From Perilla frutescens (lineage: Eukaryota; Streptophyta; Magnoliopsida; Lamiales; Lamiaceae), in NCBI GenBank assembly GCA_026008535.1, contig BRKX01000007.1, forward strand, positions 8,889,001 through 8,953,000: a stretch of DNA of 64,000 bases, in the 5' to 3' direction. The notes beneath the pieces are model-generated. The model worked only from the letters and a program-made list of their open reading frames with translations, ran no database searches and was not told the origin of the DNA. Of the stretch, positions 46,453 to 58,307 are shown one piece after another (position 1 is the stretch's first letter; each line of letters starts with the position of its first letter). The translations under genes and the position numbers were made by a program.

Positions 46453-47599
46453 AAGTTTATATAGAGGATAATAAAAGGATCCAATAAGGCTCATGGTTCA
46501 ATTAAGAATTTAATTAACGCCTTTAGATTGGATTTATGTGAAAAATCCGTAGGATTTCGGACCTCGGTCAAGCCACGAGTCCAATCGACCCGGAAATGCT
46601 TGATCGACTAAGGCCAAAAATTGTTAAAGTCTTGATCAACTCAACATTGTTCAATCGACCGGTCTATGAAGAATTTGTGAAGAGTCGGGTCTACGGGTGG
46701 GGTCGACGAATCACTGTTCGCGTATGGGAGAAATTTGTTTTCTTCTCAAACCAAGTTTCCAAACTTACATATGTAAGGGCCCATCTTTATACAACAAAGG
46801 AGGATGAATATTACACTACATGATGTCATGATGCACACATTACACAGAGAAAATAATTACAAGGCCAAAGAGAGATAAGTTATCATAGTAGACAGGTAGA
46901 CTTCAGAGATTCGTCTGGTTGCTCCAGAGGATTTTCGGTGTCATCTACTCATTTACTATGGAGTTTCAAAACTCTGTTTAATTTAGTTTACATCATATCT
47001 AGCTAATTTATTTATTGGATTCTAAGGATGTAAATTCAATTAATTTTATGATTTGATTTATTGATTTATATTTTTCGGTTATCATTGACTATTAGATTTC
47101 TTAGTTTTAAATTCTCATGTATATATTGATGGTCACATTATGTGCATACAAGCTAGTTAATTAGAAAGCACTAGAGGTGAATAATTAATTGGTATGATAA
47201 AAATAGAATTTCATTTTATGCGTATTTAGAAGGATCGAGAGGTGAATAAGTATGGCATAGGAAAAATAATCTTCAAAATTTTATTGTGCGTAATAACTTG
47301 TGTGAAGGACCACGAGGTAAACTACATGTGTTATTTATATGTTATAATATGATATTATGTGAACCCTTCCCTAGAATCTGTTGTTTTTAAGTGATATCTT
47401 AATTTGATATTTAAAAAAAGTTGGAATTTGAGTTTTTAAATTTTGGTTATCTAGTTTTAATTTTTATTAGTTAATATTACGTTATTTTGTGATTTAATTG
47501 AGTGTCTAGTTATTGATAAGATATTTGTATTTTGATATATGCAAATATGCAATTACTCGATAATTCAGTTCTTATGGAAAAATGATACTCTTACTACTT
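46453..47599. repeat. Flank DNA with dispersed repeat copy 3
   Basis: 46970-47400 is a diverged relative of 51385-51960 and 52192-53160 (shared: 'ctagctaattt', 'gatttgattta', 'ttctcatgta', 'atgcgtatttagaaggatcga', 'ccctagaatctg'). Probably non-coding retroelement sequence. No gene. Confidence 0.5.
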
Positions 47600-47953
47600 A
47601 CTTTGTCAGAGAAAATTTCGATTTTGATCCCACAGGACATGAGTTAGTCCGATTTTGGTCCCATCCCTATCACTTTTGGTCCTATTTCAGAAATTGTTAT
47701 TAAATCTGGTCCCATAGGACCTAGATTATCAATTTTGGTCCCACAATTTAGACGGAAAAAAAACGGGGTAACGGCCGCCAATTTTGGGACCAAAATAGAT
47801 ACTATGGGACCAAAAGTGAAATTTTCAGCGAAATAGAAATCCTAAAATGCAATCAGCTATGAACGATTTTTGAGCCGAAAAATTGATCAAATGTTAGATT
47901 TGTAAAAAGGGGTACTTTTTATTAATTTTTTTTTAATTGGGTTATTTAAAAAA

Positions 47954-48250
47954 AACTACAATAAAAACGCGATTTAACAACGGATTATATTTCGTTGTTA
48001 AAATATCGACACATTAACAACGGATTAAGATTAAGATATTTAATGATGAATTTTTTGTCTCAAACTTAACAAAGAACCCACGTCGTATTTTAATTTTTAT
48101 TTTTTTATGTTAACGACGCAATAACGACAGATTTTTCTGTCGTTACATTAGAGACGGAAAAATGCGTTGCTAAACATTTTTTTTAAATCTTAGTGATGGA
48201 TTAGCTGCAAAATTATTTCGTATCTAACTTAATTTTGATCTTTTTAATTT
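47954..48250 (+). mobile_element. Truncated CACTA-type end
   Basis: ACTACAATAAAAACGCGATT followed by repeated 'aacaacggatt', 'acgacagatttttctgtcgtt' and 'gagacggaaaaatgcgttgct' motifs is the typical terminus and subterminal region of a plant CACTA element. No partner end was found, so it is a remnant. Confidence 0.45.
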
Positions 48251-48436
48251 TTTTGTTTTTGTTAATTTTTTCTAATATTTTTTATTTTCAAATTAATGCT
48301 CAATTACGAATTTGAAATCAAAATTTTTTAATTTATTTTATTTTATTATTTCGAATTTATTTGATTATTTTAATTTTTTCAATATTTTATATTGTTTTTT
48401 GATATTTTAAATGTTAAATTTTTCAATTTCTACTTA

Positions 48437-49354
48437 CAGTAAAACCTCTATATAGTAATATTGTTGGGACCGAAAAAAAATATTACTATAGAGAGGTTAT
48501 TCTTATATAGAGTTTACATATAAATTTTTTTTAAAAAAAAATTAATATATATTGTACAACACTTTGAAATGTCCCTTTATATTTTAAAAATGTGATTTTA
48601 AAAGGTATATAAGATTCATTCATGTGCTAATGCATATACGCATCTAGGAAATAAAGAAAAAAAAAAGAAAAAAAACTGATGGTGCCAATGACTTAGAAAT
48701 TACAAAAAAAAAAATTAGATGAAGATGATCAAAGAATAGTTGCAGATTTGAGAAATCAGATAAAAGAACTTCATTACAATAACCAAATGGATATGGATGT
48801 TTTTCTCGACTATCCAAATGAGCAGCAAGTAGTGTATGTTTCAACTGAAGAAGATATCATTACATGAATCAAGCAAAAAACACAAGGTGATAATCTAAAG
48901 GATGATAGTGTAGAAATAGAAAAAGTCTCATGTCAAGAAGCTTCAAGCATATATGTTGGACAAGATGGAAATATTTTGAATTCAATAAGAAGGTATTGTG
49001 TTGATGAGTTACTTCGAACGCGCAAGTTAAATGATGTGGTATTAACCCAAAAAATTAAAGCATTGTCACAAGCAACTTTAGGTAAGTATTTCATACAATC
49101 TTAAGTTTAATATAACATATGTAGTTAAATAGTTCTAGATATTTTATATAAATATTTAAATATATTTGAAATTTAATGTCATTTTATTACTATATGGAGG
49201 CAAATTTCTTAAGGATGATCCTAAAAAAAACATCGGAATATTACAATGTGGAGGTTATTCTTATTTATAACTAGTCCCGAGTTGAGACCATAACTTTTTA
49301 TTACTATAAGGAGGTTATTCTTATATAGAGTATTCTTATATAGAGGTTTTACTG
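48437..49354 (+). mobile_element. pogo/LEMI1 (Emigrant)-type DNA transposon, internally deleted
   Basis: TIR CAGTAAAACCTCTATATAG at the left, with the inverted CTATATAAGAGGTTTTACTG-type end at the right (minor differences), flanked by TA on both sides. These are the TIR and TSD of the plant pogo-like Emigrant/LEMI1 group. 918 bp. Unlike a MITE it still carries part of a transposase ORF (48720-49082). Confidence 0.88.
48720..49082 (+). pseudogene. C-terminal remnant of a pogo-like transposase
   Basis: An acidic open stretch of about 120 codons with one in-frame TGA (near 48865): an N-terminal part with DVFLDYPNEQQVVYVSTEEDII, then a KDDSVEIEKVSCQEA segment. It ends in a good donor site (G|GTAAGT at 49083). 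Position and composition match the tail that follows the DDE domain in CENP-B/jerky/pogo transposases, where a DE-rich 'decision' region precedes the C-terminus. The DDE core itself is missing, so the copy cannot mobilise itself. Confidence 0.55.
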
Positions 49355-49699
49355 TATTTACGAATTTGAAATTAATCTTTTAAATACTATTAATTTTGTA
49401 TTTATTTTCCATTTTAAAATTTATTTTATTTTATAATTTTTTAATATTATATACTATTTTTTATTATTATATATTTTTTTATTTTTCAATTACTAATTAA
49501 TTCAAATATAAATTTTTTTAATATTTTTATTTATTTTACATGATAATTTTTAATTATGAAATAATCAACAATAGTAATGAATTATTAATTGAAAATTAAA
49601 ATTAAATAATAAAAATAATTATAAACTCTAATTAGATGTGGTGAACGCTCATAAACAATATTGTAAATTTAAACTAAATAAAAAATTTCCCTGCCTTTA

Positions 49700-49770
49700 G
49701 GGGTGTAAACGAGCCGAGTCGAGCCGAGTATCTTCTTGATCGAACTCGAGCTTGACAGAAAATTAAACTA
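49700..49770. mobile_element. hAT-like terminal fragment (possible)
   Basis: 'aggggtgtaaacgagccgag' is a phrase often seen at ends of plant hAT-type non-autonomous elements. No matching second end was found inside the MULE. Confidence 0.25.
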
Positions 49771-50126
49771 AATAAAAAAATGGCTTTCTTTTGATTTAGT
49801 AGTTGTAATTTGATGATTTGATTAGCAGATATATATAGATGCATGTTGGTGAGAAATTAGGATCCAAATCAGGTTAAATTTCTCTCCAAATCAGTTCAAT
49901 TTTGCCTCCAATTGAATTGCAAAAAAAATTATGGCATTTTTCTGTATGGGACCAAAATCGATATCAAAATGGGACCAAAAACGATAATTTCTTTAACGAA
50001 AAACGTGACGGCATGACCAAAATTGATAATTCAATTGATTTGGGACCAAAAGTGATAGAGATGGGACCAAAATTGGACTAACCCATGTCCTATAGGACCA
50101 AAATCGAAATTTTCTAACCTTTGTTA

Positions 50127-51114
50127 CAATAACACCATGCACTTGCGATTTTTTTTAATAGTATCAACGCTAGATTTTTAATTTTTTTTATCAAAACCTA
50201 ACTTGATCACTCAAGCGATGAGTAATGGAAAGGTTGTGCCTATTAAACTGTACTTACAAAAATATTCAAATTGAAAATGATTCCTCTTCCAATCTCTCTT
50301 AAAGAAAAACCTCTAATTCATTTTCTCTCTTCGATAACTAATCTAGAAATCCGAACATTCTGCATTTTCTTTCTCTTCTCTGTCGGAGCAGTCAAATCAA
50401 TTGCATCTTCTCCAGTTAGAAGTTTACACTTATAATAGGCAATCCTGGACCCCATGTGCTATATCAATTATTTTGGCAAACTCGTGTCTCGATTTTCGTT
50501 TGCTCCAGTTAAAGGGCTAGTTAATTATACCTCAGTGAATGTTATAGTCTCTAATTATGCATCATTCATTCCGATTCAACGGTCCTTGAGACGTGGCTTG
50601 TTGCTTCATTTACCTTAGACTATCATTATCGGTAACCACTCCAACCACTCAACCATCCAATTTCTTCAATATTTAATTAATTTCTCTCTCTTCCACATCA
50701 TCAATATTCATGACCACCCAACTACACCATTATATATAATTATTTTATTTTATTTTATTTTATTTTTTATTTTTTAAAATTAAAATATTACTTGTAATAA
50801 AAATAATATTGTTCAGATAAAATAGTCAATTCCAAAAATATTACAAACTAATTAAATGACATTTCATAAAATTAAAAAAAAAATCACACTCATTAAACGG
50901 TATTTTTTAAAATTACATGAAAAAAAAATTATTATTTGGATATATAGAAAACTAGAGAAAAAAATAGATAATTTTAAAATGTGTTGAAATATAGCAAAAA
51001 TTGATGTCTATTTGTAAAGAAAAAAATATGAATTTTGGTATATTTTTTATTTATTTTTATTATATTTTATATAAAAAATATATCAATTTTAAATATATTT
51101 TACTACAAAATTAA
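50127..51114. other. AT-rich spacer, no gene recognised
   Basis: No domain. A (TTTTA)n-like stretch lies near 50742-50770. Confidence 0.4.
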
Positions 51115-51158
51115 TTGGCCAATAGGATGGAGACACTTGTCTCCATCCTATTGGCCAA
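51115..51158. repeat. Near-perfect 44-bp palindrome
   Basis: 21-bp arms (TTGGCCAATAGGATGGAGACA and its exact complement) around a CT spacer. This would extrude as a strong hairpin in DNA or RNA. No flanking TIR element was identified. Confidence 0.95.
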
Positions 51159-51384
51159 AAGAAAGGTTGAAAAGGGACCACCAATGGTCAAAAATGGGGG
51201 GAGGTCGACCCCTTTCATCCAACCTCAACCATTTTCTTCTTTTTTTTTTAATGGCACATAAACCCAGCGACCACTTCAATATTCTTAGTCTTAAAGTTCT
51301 GGAGATGCACTATGGAAAGTTATGGAGGCATGAGTCAATGTTAATGACGAGAAGATGTTGACATGTGTTCTTGAGATGCATAAA

Positions 51385-51960
51385 CATCTATATATTTTAG
51401 TTATTTAATTATATCTACCTAATTTCATAGTTTGATTCTAGGGTTTAGAATACTATGGATTTTATTTATATGATTTGATTTATTTTTCCTATTATTTCCA
51501 GGACTTGATTTTCTAAGGTTTATTTCTCGTGTATGAATGTTGATCACCGTTAATGCATGCAAGTCAATTAATTAGAATGATTAACTGATTAATCAATTGG
51601 TGGAATGATAGAAATCGGGCTATGCGTATTTAGAAGGACCGACCAAATGAAGAAATATTGCATATGATTAAATAATCTTAATGTGCATAATTGTGAGTAA
51701 TGACATGTATGAATAACTAACCGGAAAAGTACGTGCCCATTATGTTTATGTTAGGTAATGCTTTAATTAGCAATCTAATAACAATTCCATGATTACCCAC
51801 AATTGATAACTTAATTATTAGCTGCATAAGCCATAAAATATAGATAAATGTTATAGTGGACCTATTCTCTAGAATATGCACTTTTATAATATAAGGCGTC
51901 ATGTTCTGGTTTAATTGAGTCTCTTCGTTTATTGCATTTTTATTTTTATTTAATTTCTTC
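51385..51960. repeat. Dispersed repeat copy 1
   Basis: Direct-repeat partner of 52192-53160. It includes the uninterrupted site near 51775-51800 corresponding to the MITE insertion point in copy 2. Non-coding, possibly part of a retroelement leader or 3' region. Confidence 0.7.
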
Positions 51961-52191
51961 AAGCCTTTAAATTTAGAGTCTACATATTTAACAACATAAC
52001 TGTATTTGAAAACATAAAATATTTTGTCTTTGTGGAATGTGATACTCTTGATCGCTGATTATTACAATTACATCGTGAATTTGTGGTCATAAATCTATTA
52101 ATAAACATGTCAAGTTTTTTAACAAGCTACACAAGAGATAATACATCACAATATCCTAAGTGAGAGAAGTAGCAGACGGAAGCTTACCATC

Positions 52192-53160
52192 TATACTATC
52201 TGTTTTAGTTATTTAATTATGTCTAGCTAATTTCATAGCTAGATTATTCAGTTTGAAATATTGTGGATATTATTTATGTGATTTGGCTTATTTTTTCTGT
52301 TATTTTTGGGGCTTGATTTTCTAAGGTTTATTTCTCGTGTACGAGTGTCTGATCACCATTTGTGCATGCAAGTTAATTAATGCCAAAGAAAAAAGGACAT
52401 GATTGAGAAAGATAGAAATCGACCTATGCGTATTGAGAAAAATTGACCTAGTGAATAAATATTGCATATGGCTAAATAATCTTAGTATGATTGATTATGA
52501 GTAATGATATGTATGAACAACTGAATGGAGAAGTACGTGTTCATTATTTCTACATTATGATAATGCTTTGATTAAAAGTCTGATAACAATAGGATGAGAT
52601 CCTCTATTCAAAATTTGGTATTCCAACCCATATTTCACGATCGAATTTACAAATTTAATAATAGATATTACAAAAATAAAAATTAATTTTAACATAATCA
52701 ACCTAGTGACATTTATAAACAAAAGATTGAATTTTTAAATATTATAAATCATATTTTTAAAATAATCAACCATAATAATCATTTCTTTGAAAATGAAATA
52801 TTAAAAAATAATTATAAACCATAACCGGGTGGAGTGAACCCTAAAAACAATCATAAAATTAAACTAAAACATAATAAATTAAAATTAACGAAAAAAATGG
52901 AAGAAAAAATTGTAAATTCGATTATGCAATACGGATTAGAACACCAAATTTGGAATAAAGAATCTCATCCGAATAACAATACCGTGATTACCAACCATTG
53001 ATAACTTAACTATTAGTTGTATAAATTAGAAAATATAAATAAATGATATAGTAGACTTGTTCCCTAGAATCTACAGTTCTATAATATAAGGTTTCGTGTT
53101 TAATTCAATCGATTCTTTTGTTTATTCCATTTTATTTTATTTTTATTTTTTTCTTTACGC
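52192..53160. repeat. Dispersed repeat copy 2 (split by a MITE)
   Basis: Shares long collinear segments with 51385-51960 ('ttgattttctaaggtttatttctcgtgta', 'gaagtacgtg', 'gattacc.acaattgataactta', 'tccctagaatct'), interrupted at 52592-52972. Confidence 0.7.
52592..52972. mobile_element. Mutator-type MITE with 9-bp TSD
   Basis: TIR of about 35 bp beginning GGATGAGATCCTCTATTCA on the left and inversely GGATGAGATTCTTTATTCC on the right. A perfect 9-bp duplication ATAACAATA flanks it (52583-52591 and 52973-52981). 381 bp, non-coding. Its AT-rich interior resembles 6590-6850, 8890-9170 and 49500-49690. Confidence 0.88.
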
Positions 53161-53279
53161 CTTTGAATAATTCAAAAGGAGCATATTTTGGGACTTAATT
53201 GATGATGTTTTGATTACAATATCGTGCTTAAGTCATGTCCTTTTACTTAATTGTGTTTAATTGTGTGTTTTTAGAGAAA

Positions 53280-55862
53280 CTAGTTTTGCACCCGTGCGAT
53301 GCACGGTAATCATCGAACTTAATTGAAATAATTAAAAACAATTCATATAATAACTTTATTTAATAAATAAATAAATAAGCGAAATGATAAATTGTAGAAT
53401 ATTATGGGATGAATTTTTATTTTTAAATTATAAAATAATAGATAAGGATAAAAATCCTCTTAACATATTGTTTTTTCGTTTAACATCATAAGTTTGAGTT
53501 TGATTACCATAAATTCTATAATTTTAGTAATATGTTCCTTTAGACGGTCAAATATTTTTTATTGTATAGAAGTTCTAAAAATAATCCTATGACCTTGTGT
53601 GTATAAATAAAATTTATAAAAATTACAGTTATATAACTTATAAGTAAGCAATAAATAAGAACTTGGTGGGAGTTGATGATATATAAATTACATGGTTAGG
53701 CAATTAACATGATACAATGTAAATGGTTTTCAGTTATTGAACAATTTGCATTAAACTACATGAAAATGGACCCTTTATTTAGCTATTTTGCAAGCCGAAT
53801 CAAGAATAACTTATTGCGTTACGATTAAAAAATCTAACATGCATAAAGATGTACAAAAAACATAAGGGCGCAACAACAAAACCCAACAAAAGTTCAAAAT
53901 TGCTAATTAAGGAAATCCATATACAAAATCAAGAAACAAATCAAAAGATTTTCAAAGCATATAGTCATAAACACAATCAAAAAAATCTCCATTAGATAAA
54001 CAATCTCGAAAACAATAAACAATAAATCAACTCTCAAAATTCAAGAAAAACCAATCAAGAAACAGACTGATTACAATCAAACGATCAAAGAAAAACATTG
54101 ACCACAACCTGAAAGATTAAAAACCAAAGATTTTAAACTATTTCTTGTATTATGTCTCACCATAGAATTTATCTTCATCTGGTTTTAACTTCTTCAAACA
54201 AATCTTGCATGCCAAGTAGGCTCAAGCCGCAATTATTCTTTAACTCCTTGATTTATGCAATCTTGTCATTAAAGTTAACATAACTTCATATCATGGTAAG
54301 AGTTATTCTATTTTCTCCAATGAAATTTGAAACATAAAAACATATCATCACTCTAATAAAATAAGAAACAAATGACTTCATTAGACGTATGTAACGTAAT
54401 ATAATATAACTTGGACAAACCAATATACTCTGTAGTTGTTTGTTCAGTAGAGAATTGAACATGATTCCTGATTGTTTCAATATTCCGGAACATAATAGCA
54501 ATACACGATTTGAAATTTTAATGCAATCTTACTTTTTACGCCTTGTAAATCATTTACGATTCCGAACAATGGAACCATAGTTGGTAAACATTTTTTTCTT
54601 TTCATGAACAATTGCCTCTTTCTTCCTTTTCTTCTTGAAATCTACTTCTCCCTCCTTCAGCTTTCTGCAAAAAGTTGTATGAAAATCAGAAAGGATCAAA
54701 ACATCAATGGCAGAAATTTTAATAAATTGAAGAAAACCTTGATGATTGCAGCTTAATTACCTCACATATTGCGGATGACACTATTTTTAAAATTTTTATT
54801 TTATGAGTAAAGAGAGATGCAATAATCCAAAGTGCTCAAGCAAAGAAAATTAGGTGATTGAATAAGAAAAAAGTGATTATGCAATTAATGGTGAAAACTT
54901 AAAACAACACATGAACAATACATCAAAATTGAAATTGTTGCTAAATGCCAAAAATCGTCACCTCTTTGATTTTATCCAGCATATTACTGATAGGAAAAAG
55001 GGACAGAAACCGCATGTTCATAGTACTTCCCCTGCATAAACCAAGATCATCCCCATTACAAAATTTTCATTAAAAAAATAGAGAAACTACCGAACCCCAG
55101 CCCCAACCCCAAGCATATCATGTATTATATATACATCTAAATAAATTGAACATTTAACATTAATACGATGAAAGAAACCCCAAGTCATTTAAAATCAAAA
55201 TAACATGTTGAAAGTGAAATGACAGTACTCACATGTGACGGAGCAAGAGGAGGCTTGTTCTGGTTCTTGTAAGAGATACTTTAATTTGGGGAGAGAGAGA
55301 GAGAGGCGCCTCCAATCAGAAATCAAGATAGCTTGAGACCTTGAGTCATTATTCAATCAAACTGTCGCATGCAACCTTTACCCTCCTCCTATAAGCCATT
55401 ATTCAGCGGAGAAAATAAATCAGAAGCTTCGCCAAAAAAAATTCCAAGTTAATTGATTGAAACACGAAAGGGGAATCCATCTATGGGTGCGGACAGAGTT
55501 CTAAAAGCGAGATGGCATGAGTAGAGAGAAAACTCTGAATTAAGCATGTCAGTTTGAGGGAAGGAGTTTTGTAAATAAGCATTCAGAACGTGAGTTTAAG
55601 CAGCAGTTTAATTCTGATTAATTTAAGCGGCAGTTTAATTCTGATTAACCGCAAAAGATTAACCTGTAGGTAGAACGTGAGTTTTATGATTTTTTTTTTT
55701 CAACTAACTTCAATAAACTGAACTGCTCCAGCCTCCAAATATATGCGGATAACAGTTTGACAATATTGCCCCCTAAAAATTGGATTGTGCTTGTAAATTT
55801 ACGAAAATGCCCAAAAATTGGCGCTAGTTTTGAATGGTAGAAACTGTGTTTTTATATATAGA
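53280..55862 (-). mobile_element. Complete non-autonomous Helitron
   Basis: On the minus strand it starts TCTATATATAAAAACACAG after an A (plus 55862) and ends with hairpin CCGTGC-atc-GCACGG, a short spacer and CTAG (plus 53283-53280) before a T. There is no TSD; it is inserted between A and T, as Helitrons are. 2.58 kb, with no Rep/helicase. Minus-strand segments look exonic: near 55250 a leader ending with a GTGAGT donor, and near 54660-54590 a Lys/Glu-rich stretch after a 'tgcag' acceptor. It may therefore carry fragments of one captured gene, which I do not recognise. Confidence 0.82.
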
Positions 55863-57182
55863 TAGATTACTTGTTTGCTCATTCTGTATTGTTTTTAGTG
55901 TTTTATTAATGATTTTGTTGTAGAGTGAATAAAAGAGAAGTTGTAGAATTAGATGAGTCGAGCTCGAGATGATTGAAATTGAATTTAGAGGAAAAAGGTC
56001 GAGACTCGGAATTAAAGGAACATAATTTGACCCAAAATATTGTGCCGAATCATAGGCCCAAGTTAAAGTCCAATCCGCCACGCCAATAAAGGCCCAAGCT
56101 ACGGCAATAAAGTCCAATTGAATTATAACTTCAAATCACAAAAGTGCCGAGAGTTCAAAAGGGAGTGGATTAGCATCCAATCAATTAATTCACAAAAGTG
56201 CCGAGAGTCCAATTCAATTGCAAGATAAATTTTATGATGCGTGGACGCGTAGTGTATCGCTCACACACACATGTAATAAAATAATAAGTGGGTCTATTAT
56301 TTATAAATTATTATTTTGTGTGAGAATAACACAGTTCTTACACACATGTAATAAAATAATAAACGGGCCCATTATTAATAAATTATTATTTTGTGTAAGA
56401 AGGGTACACTATGTGTGCACGTATCGGCTCATGCAAGGCTCTTCACTGAATTATTTGATTATTTTAGGATTTTTTACACCCGAAATTTCTTCCTACACTA
56501 TATATATTATATATTATATATTAAAATAAAGTAATGCACAATTTTCAAGAAAAGGTTCCCTCTAAAATTGTCAAATCATAAAAAAAAAGATAATAATATG
56601 CACATTTCAATACATTTTCAACTAATTAAAATATTAATTTGAGCATGACATAAAATATTATTTTTAGACAATTTAGTTCGAAATCTTAAATAGCTCTCAC
56701 CTTATTATTCAATGACTCCTATCATCAGATTCTATTGTCGAAACCATACTACTCAAAAAAGTAAAAAAAAAGTAGGATACAATATTTGGCTATATTTTTT
56801 ATTTTGGCTATTTTTCCAAACAAGAGTTTCGTTTACCCTATGAATTTAATTGTATTTTAGGGTTCTATTGTATGAATAAAAGAAACTCATGCCTTATTGT
56901 TATTTTTTGAATATGGGCCAATTATTATTATTTTAGTTTTATTTCATTTTAGAAGGATTTCAGGTCACCACGGTTCTAATTAATATTAATTATTATTGTT
57001 TTTCATTCGGTGTGTCCGTTGTTATTTGAAATTTTTGTAATACAATAAAAAACAAATCATATATAAAAAATGAATAATTATTATTATAGAAATTTTAAAT
57101 ATCAACAACACACGAAACGAATCATTAATTTAAACCAAATAAGATCACCTTATACATGACCACGCAAAACGTGAGTGTCAAA
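55863..57182. other. Retroelement-flank-like DNA with a tandem repeat
   Basis: 55863-56215 continues the sequence interrupted by the Helitron (left part 53160-53279) and looks like a non-coding LTR-element region ('ataaaggcccaagct'). 56255-56415 has two copies of a unit of about 76 bp. 'cacaaaagtgccgagag' occurs at about 56137 and 56192. No gene. Confidence 0.4.
56262..56410. repeat. Tandem duplication, about 76 bp x 2
   Basis: The unit contains 'acacatgtaataaaataataa', then 'gggtctattatttata' or 'gggcccattattaata', then 'aattattattttgtgt'. Each unit has its own internal inverted repeat (ataataa.../...ttattat). Confidence 0.75.
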
Positions 57183-57186
57183 CTAG
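57157..57186 (+). mobile_element. Helitron 3' terminus (5' end not found)
   Basis: Hairpin CCACG-caaaa-CGTGA, then AGTGTCAAA, then CTAG followed by T. This is the Helitron 3' signature, related to the ends at 20724 and 53280. A matching TC... 5' end upstream could not be fixed. Confidence 0.55.
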
Positions 57187-57227
57187 TATATATATATATA
57201 TAAGAAGTGGATAAAAAATACATATTT

Positions 57228-58293
57228 TTCTGGTGTAGAAATTATGAACTCATCTTATACCATTAAATTAGATGGTCTAATGGATGAGATTTAATGTAAA
57301 AGTCAAGGCAAAAAAAAGGGTATAGTTGTACAATCCTTATAAAAAAGTTGATGTTATCACTTGTTTAAAAAAATCTTAAAAAACTTTAAATGATCATAAC
57401 TCCCTCGTGATAAAGCTCTTTTTATACGCTAAAATTCAAGATCAGTCATGAATATGTTTGTGCAAATAAATATACACAAAAAATACAAAATATACATTTT
57501 TGCTCGTGTCCAGTGTGAAAATGCTTTCGTTAACTTTTAATAATGGTTCGTTAGCATTATGATAATGTATGCTAACAAAGCATTTTTTATATGATAACAT
57601 ACTGCATTCATTATGCTAACGAAGGATTATCATAATGTTAACGTAGTACGCGTACTTATATTGTTATTATGAATTATTACATTTCAATTAGAGCTTATAA
57701 TTATTTTTTATGAATTATTTTTTATGTTTCAGTTACTATTTGATTATTATATATTGTTTATTTCATCAAATTAGAATATATTAATTAGGATTTTCTTCAT
57801 CCATTTATGGTTTATACCTTATGCTAACGATGAATTGTTATATGCTAACATAATTTATCCGCACTGCTGATAAAACAATATCATAATGTTAACATTGTAT
57901 ATTTATATTGATATTATGATTTATTCCATCCAATTAAGATTTATAATTATTTTGTAGAATTTAATTCTATTTTTTAGATAATTGGAGTTTATCAGATCTT
58001 ATATGGTTTATTTCATTCAATTATGATTTATAATTACTTTTTAGAATTTAATTTTTCGTTAATAATATGATAAAACTTCCATTAGCATTACGATAATACT
58101 TCGTTAGCATTACGATACTGTTATTAACTACCCGACACTTTTTTATAAATATTACTAAATTATGTTAATACCCCCCGCTTATAAGACTTATCAAATATTA
58201 CAGAATTATCACCATTTTATTAACTAAATCTAAATCATATAGTTCTATTGATTGTATGGTGTGAATTGAGTTATTAATTCTTACACTAGAATT
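57228..58293. mobile_element. Possible TIR element with degenerate ends
   Basis: The left 'tctggtgtagaaattatgaa' and the inverse of the right end 'ttctagtgtaagaattaata' align over about 36 bp (both continue to ACTCA and then ACACCAT/ATACCAT). The interior carries several copies of GTTAGCATTA(T/C)GATAAT in both orientations (57551-58120). No TSD was settled and there is no ORF. Confidence 0.4.
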
Positions 58294-58307
58294 TGTTATA
58301 TATATTT

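Larger units (their letters stand above)
47609..50117. mobile_element. Mutator-like (MULE-type) element with long TIRs
   Basis: 47609-47830 and 49930-50117 are inverted repeats of the GGGACCAAAATC type (both ends begin AGAAAATTTCGATTTTG and continue through 'ttagtccgattttggtcccat' versions). The flanks ACTTTGTCA (47600-47608) and CCTTTGTTA (50118-50126) look like a 9-bp TSD with two changes. 2.5 kb, no MURA transposase. It hosts a CACTA end and a pogo-type element. Confidence 0.7.

Noticed and set aside
51035..51361. 108-codon ORF
   Set aside because: It begins in AT-rich low-complexity DNA and crosses the 44-bp palindrome; no recognisable domain or promoter.
56488..57186. Short Helitron from a TC near 56490 to the CTAG at 57186
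   Set aside because: The candidate 5' bases are not preceded by A and do not match the family 5' end; only the 3' terminus is reported.
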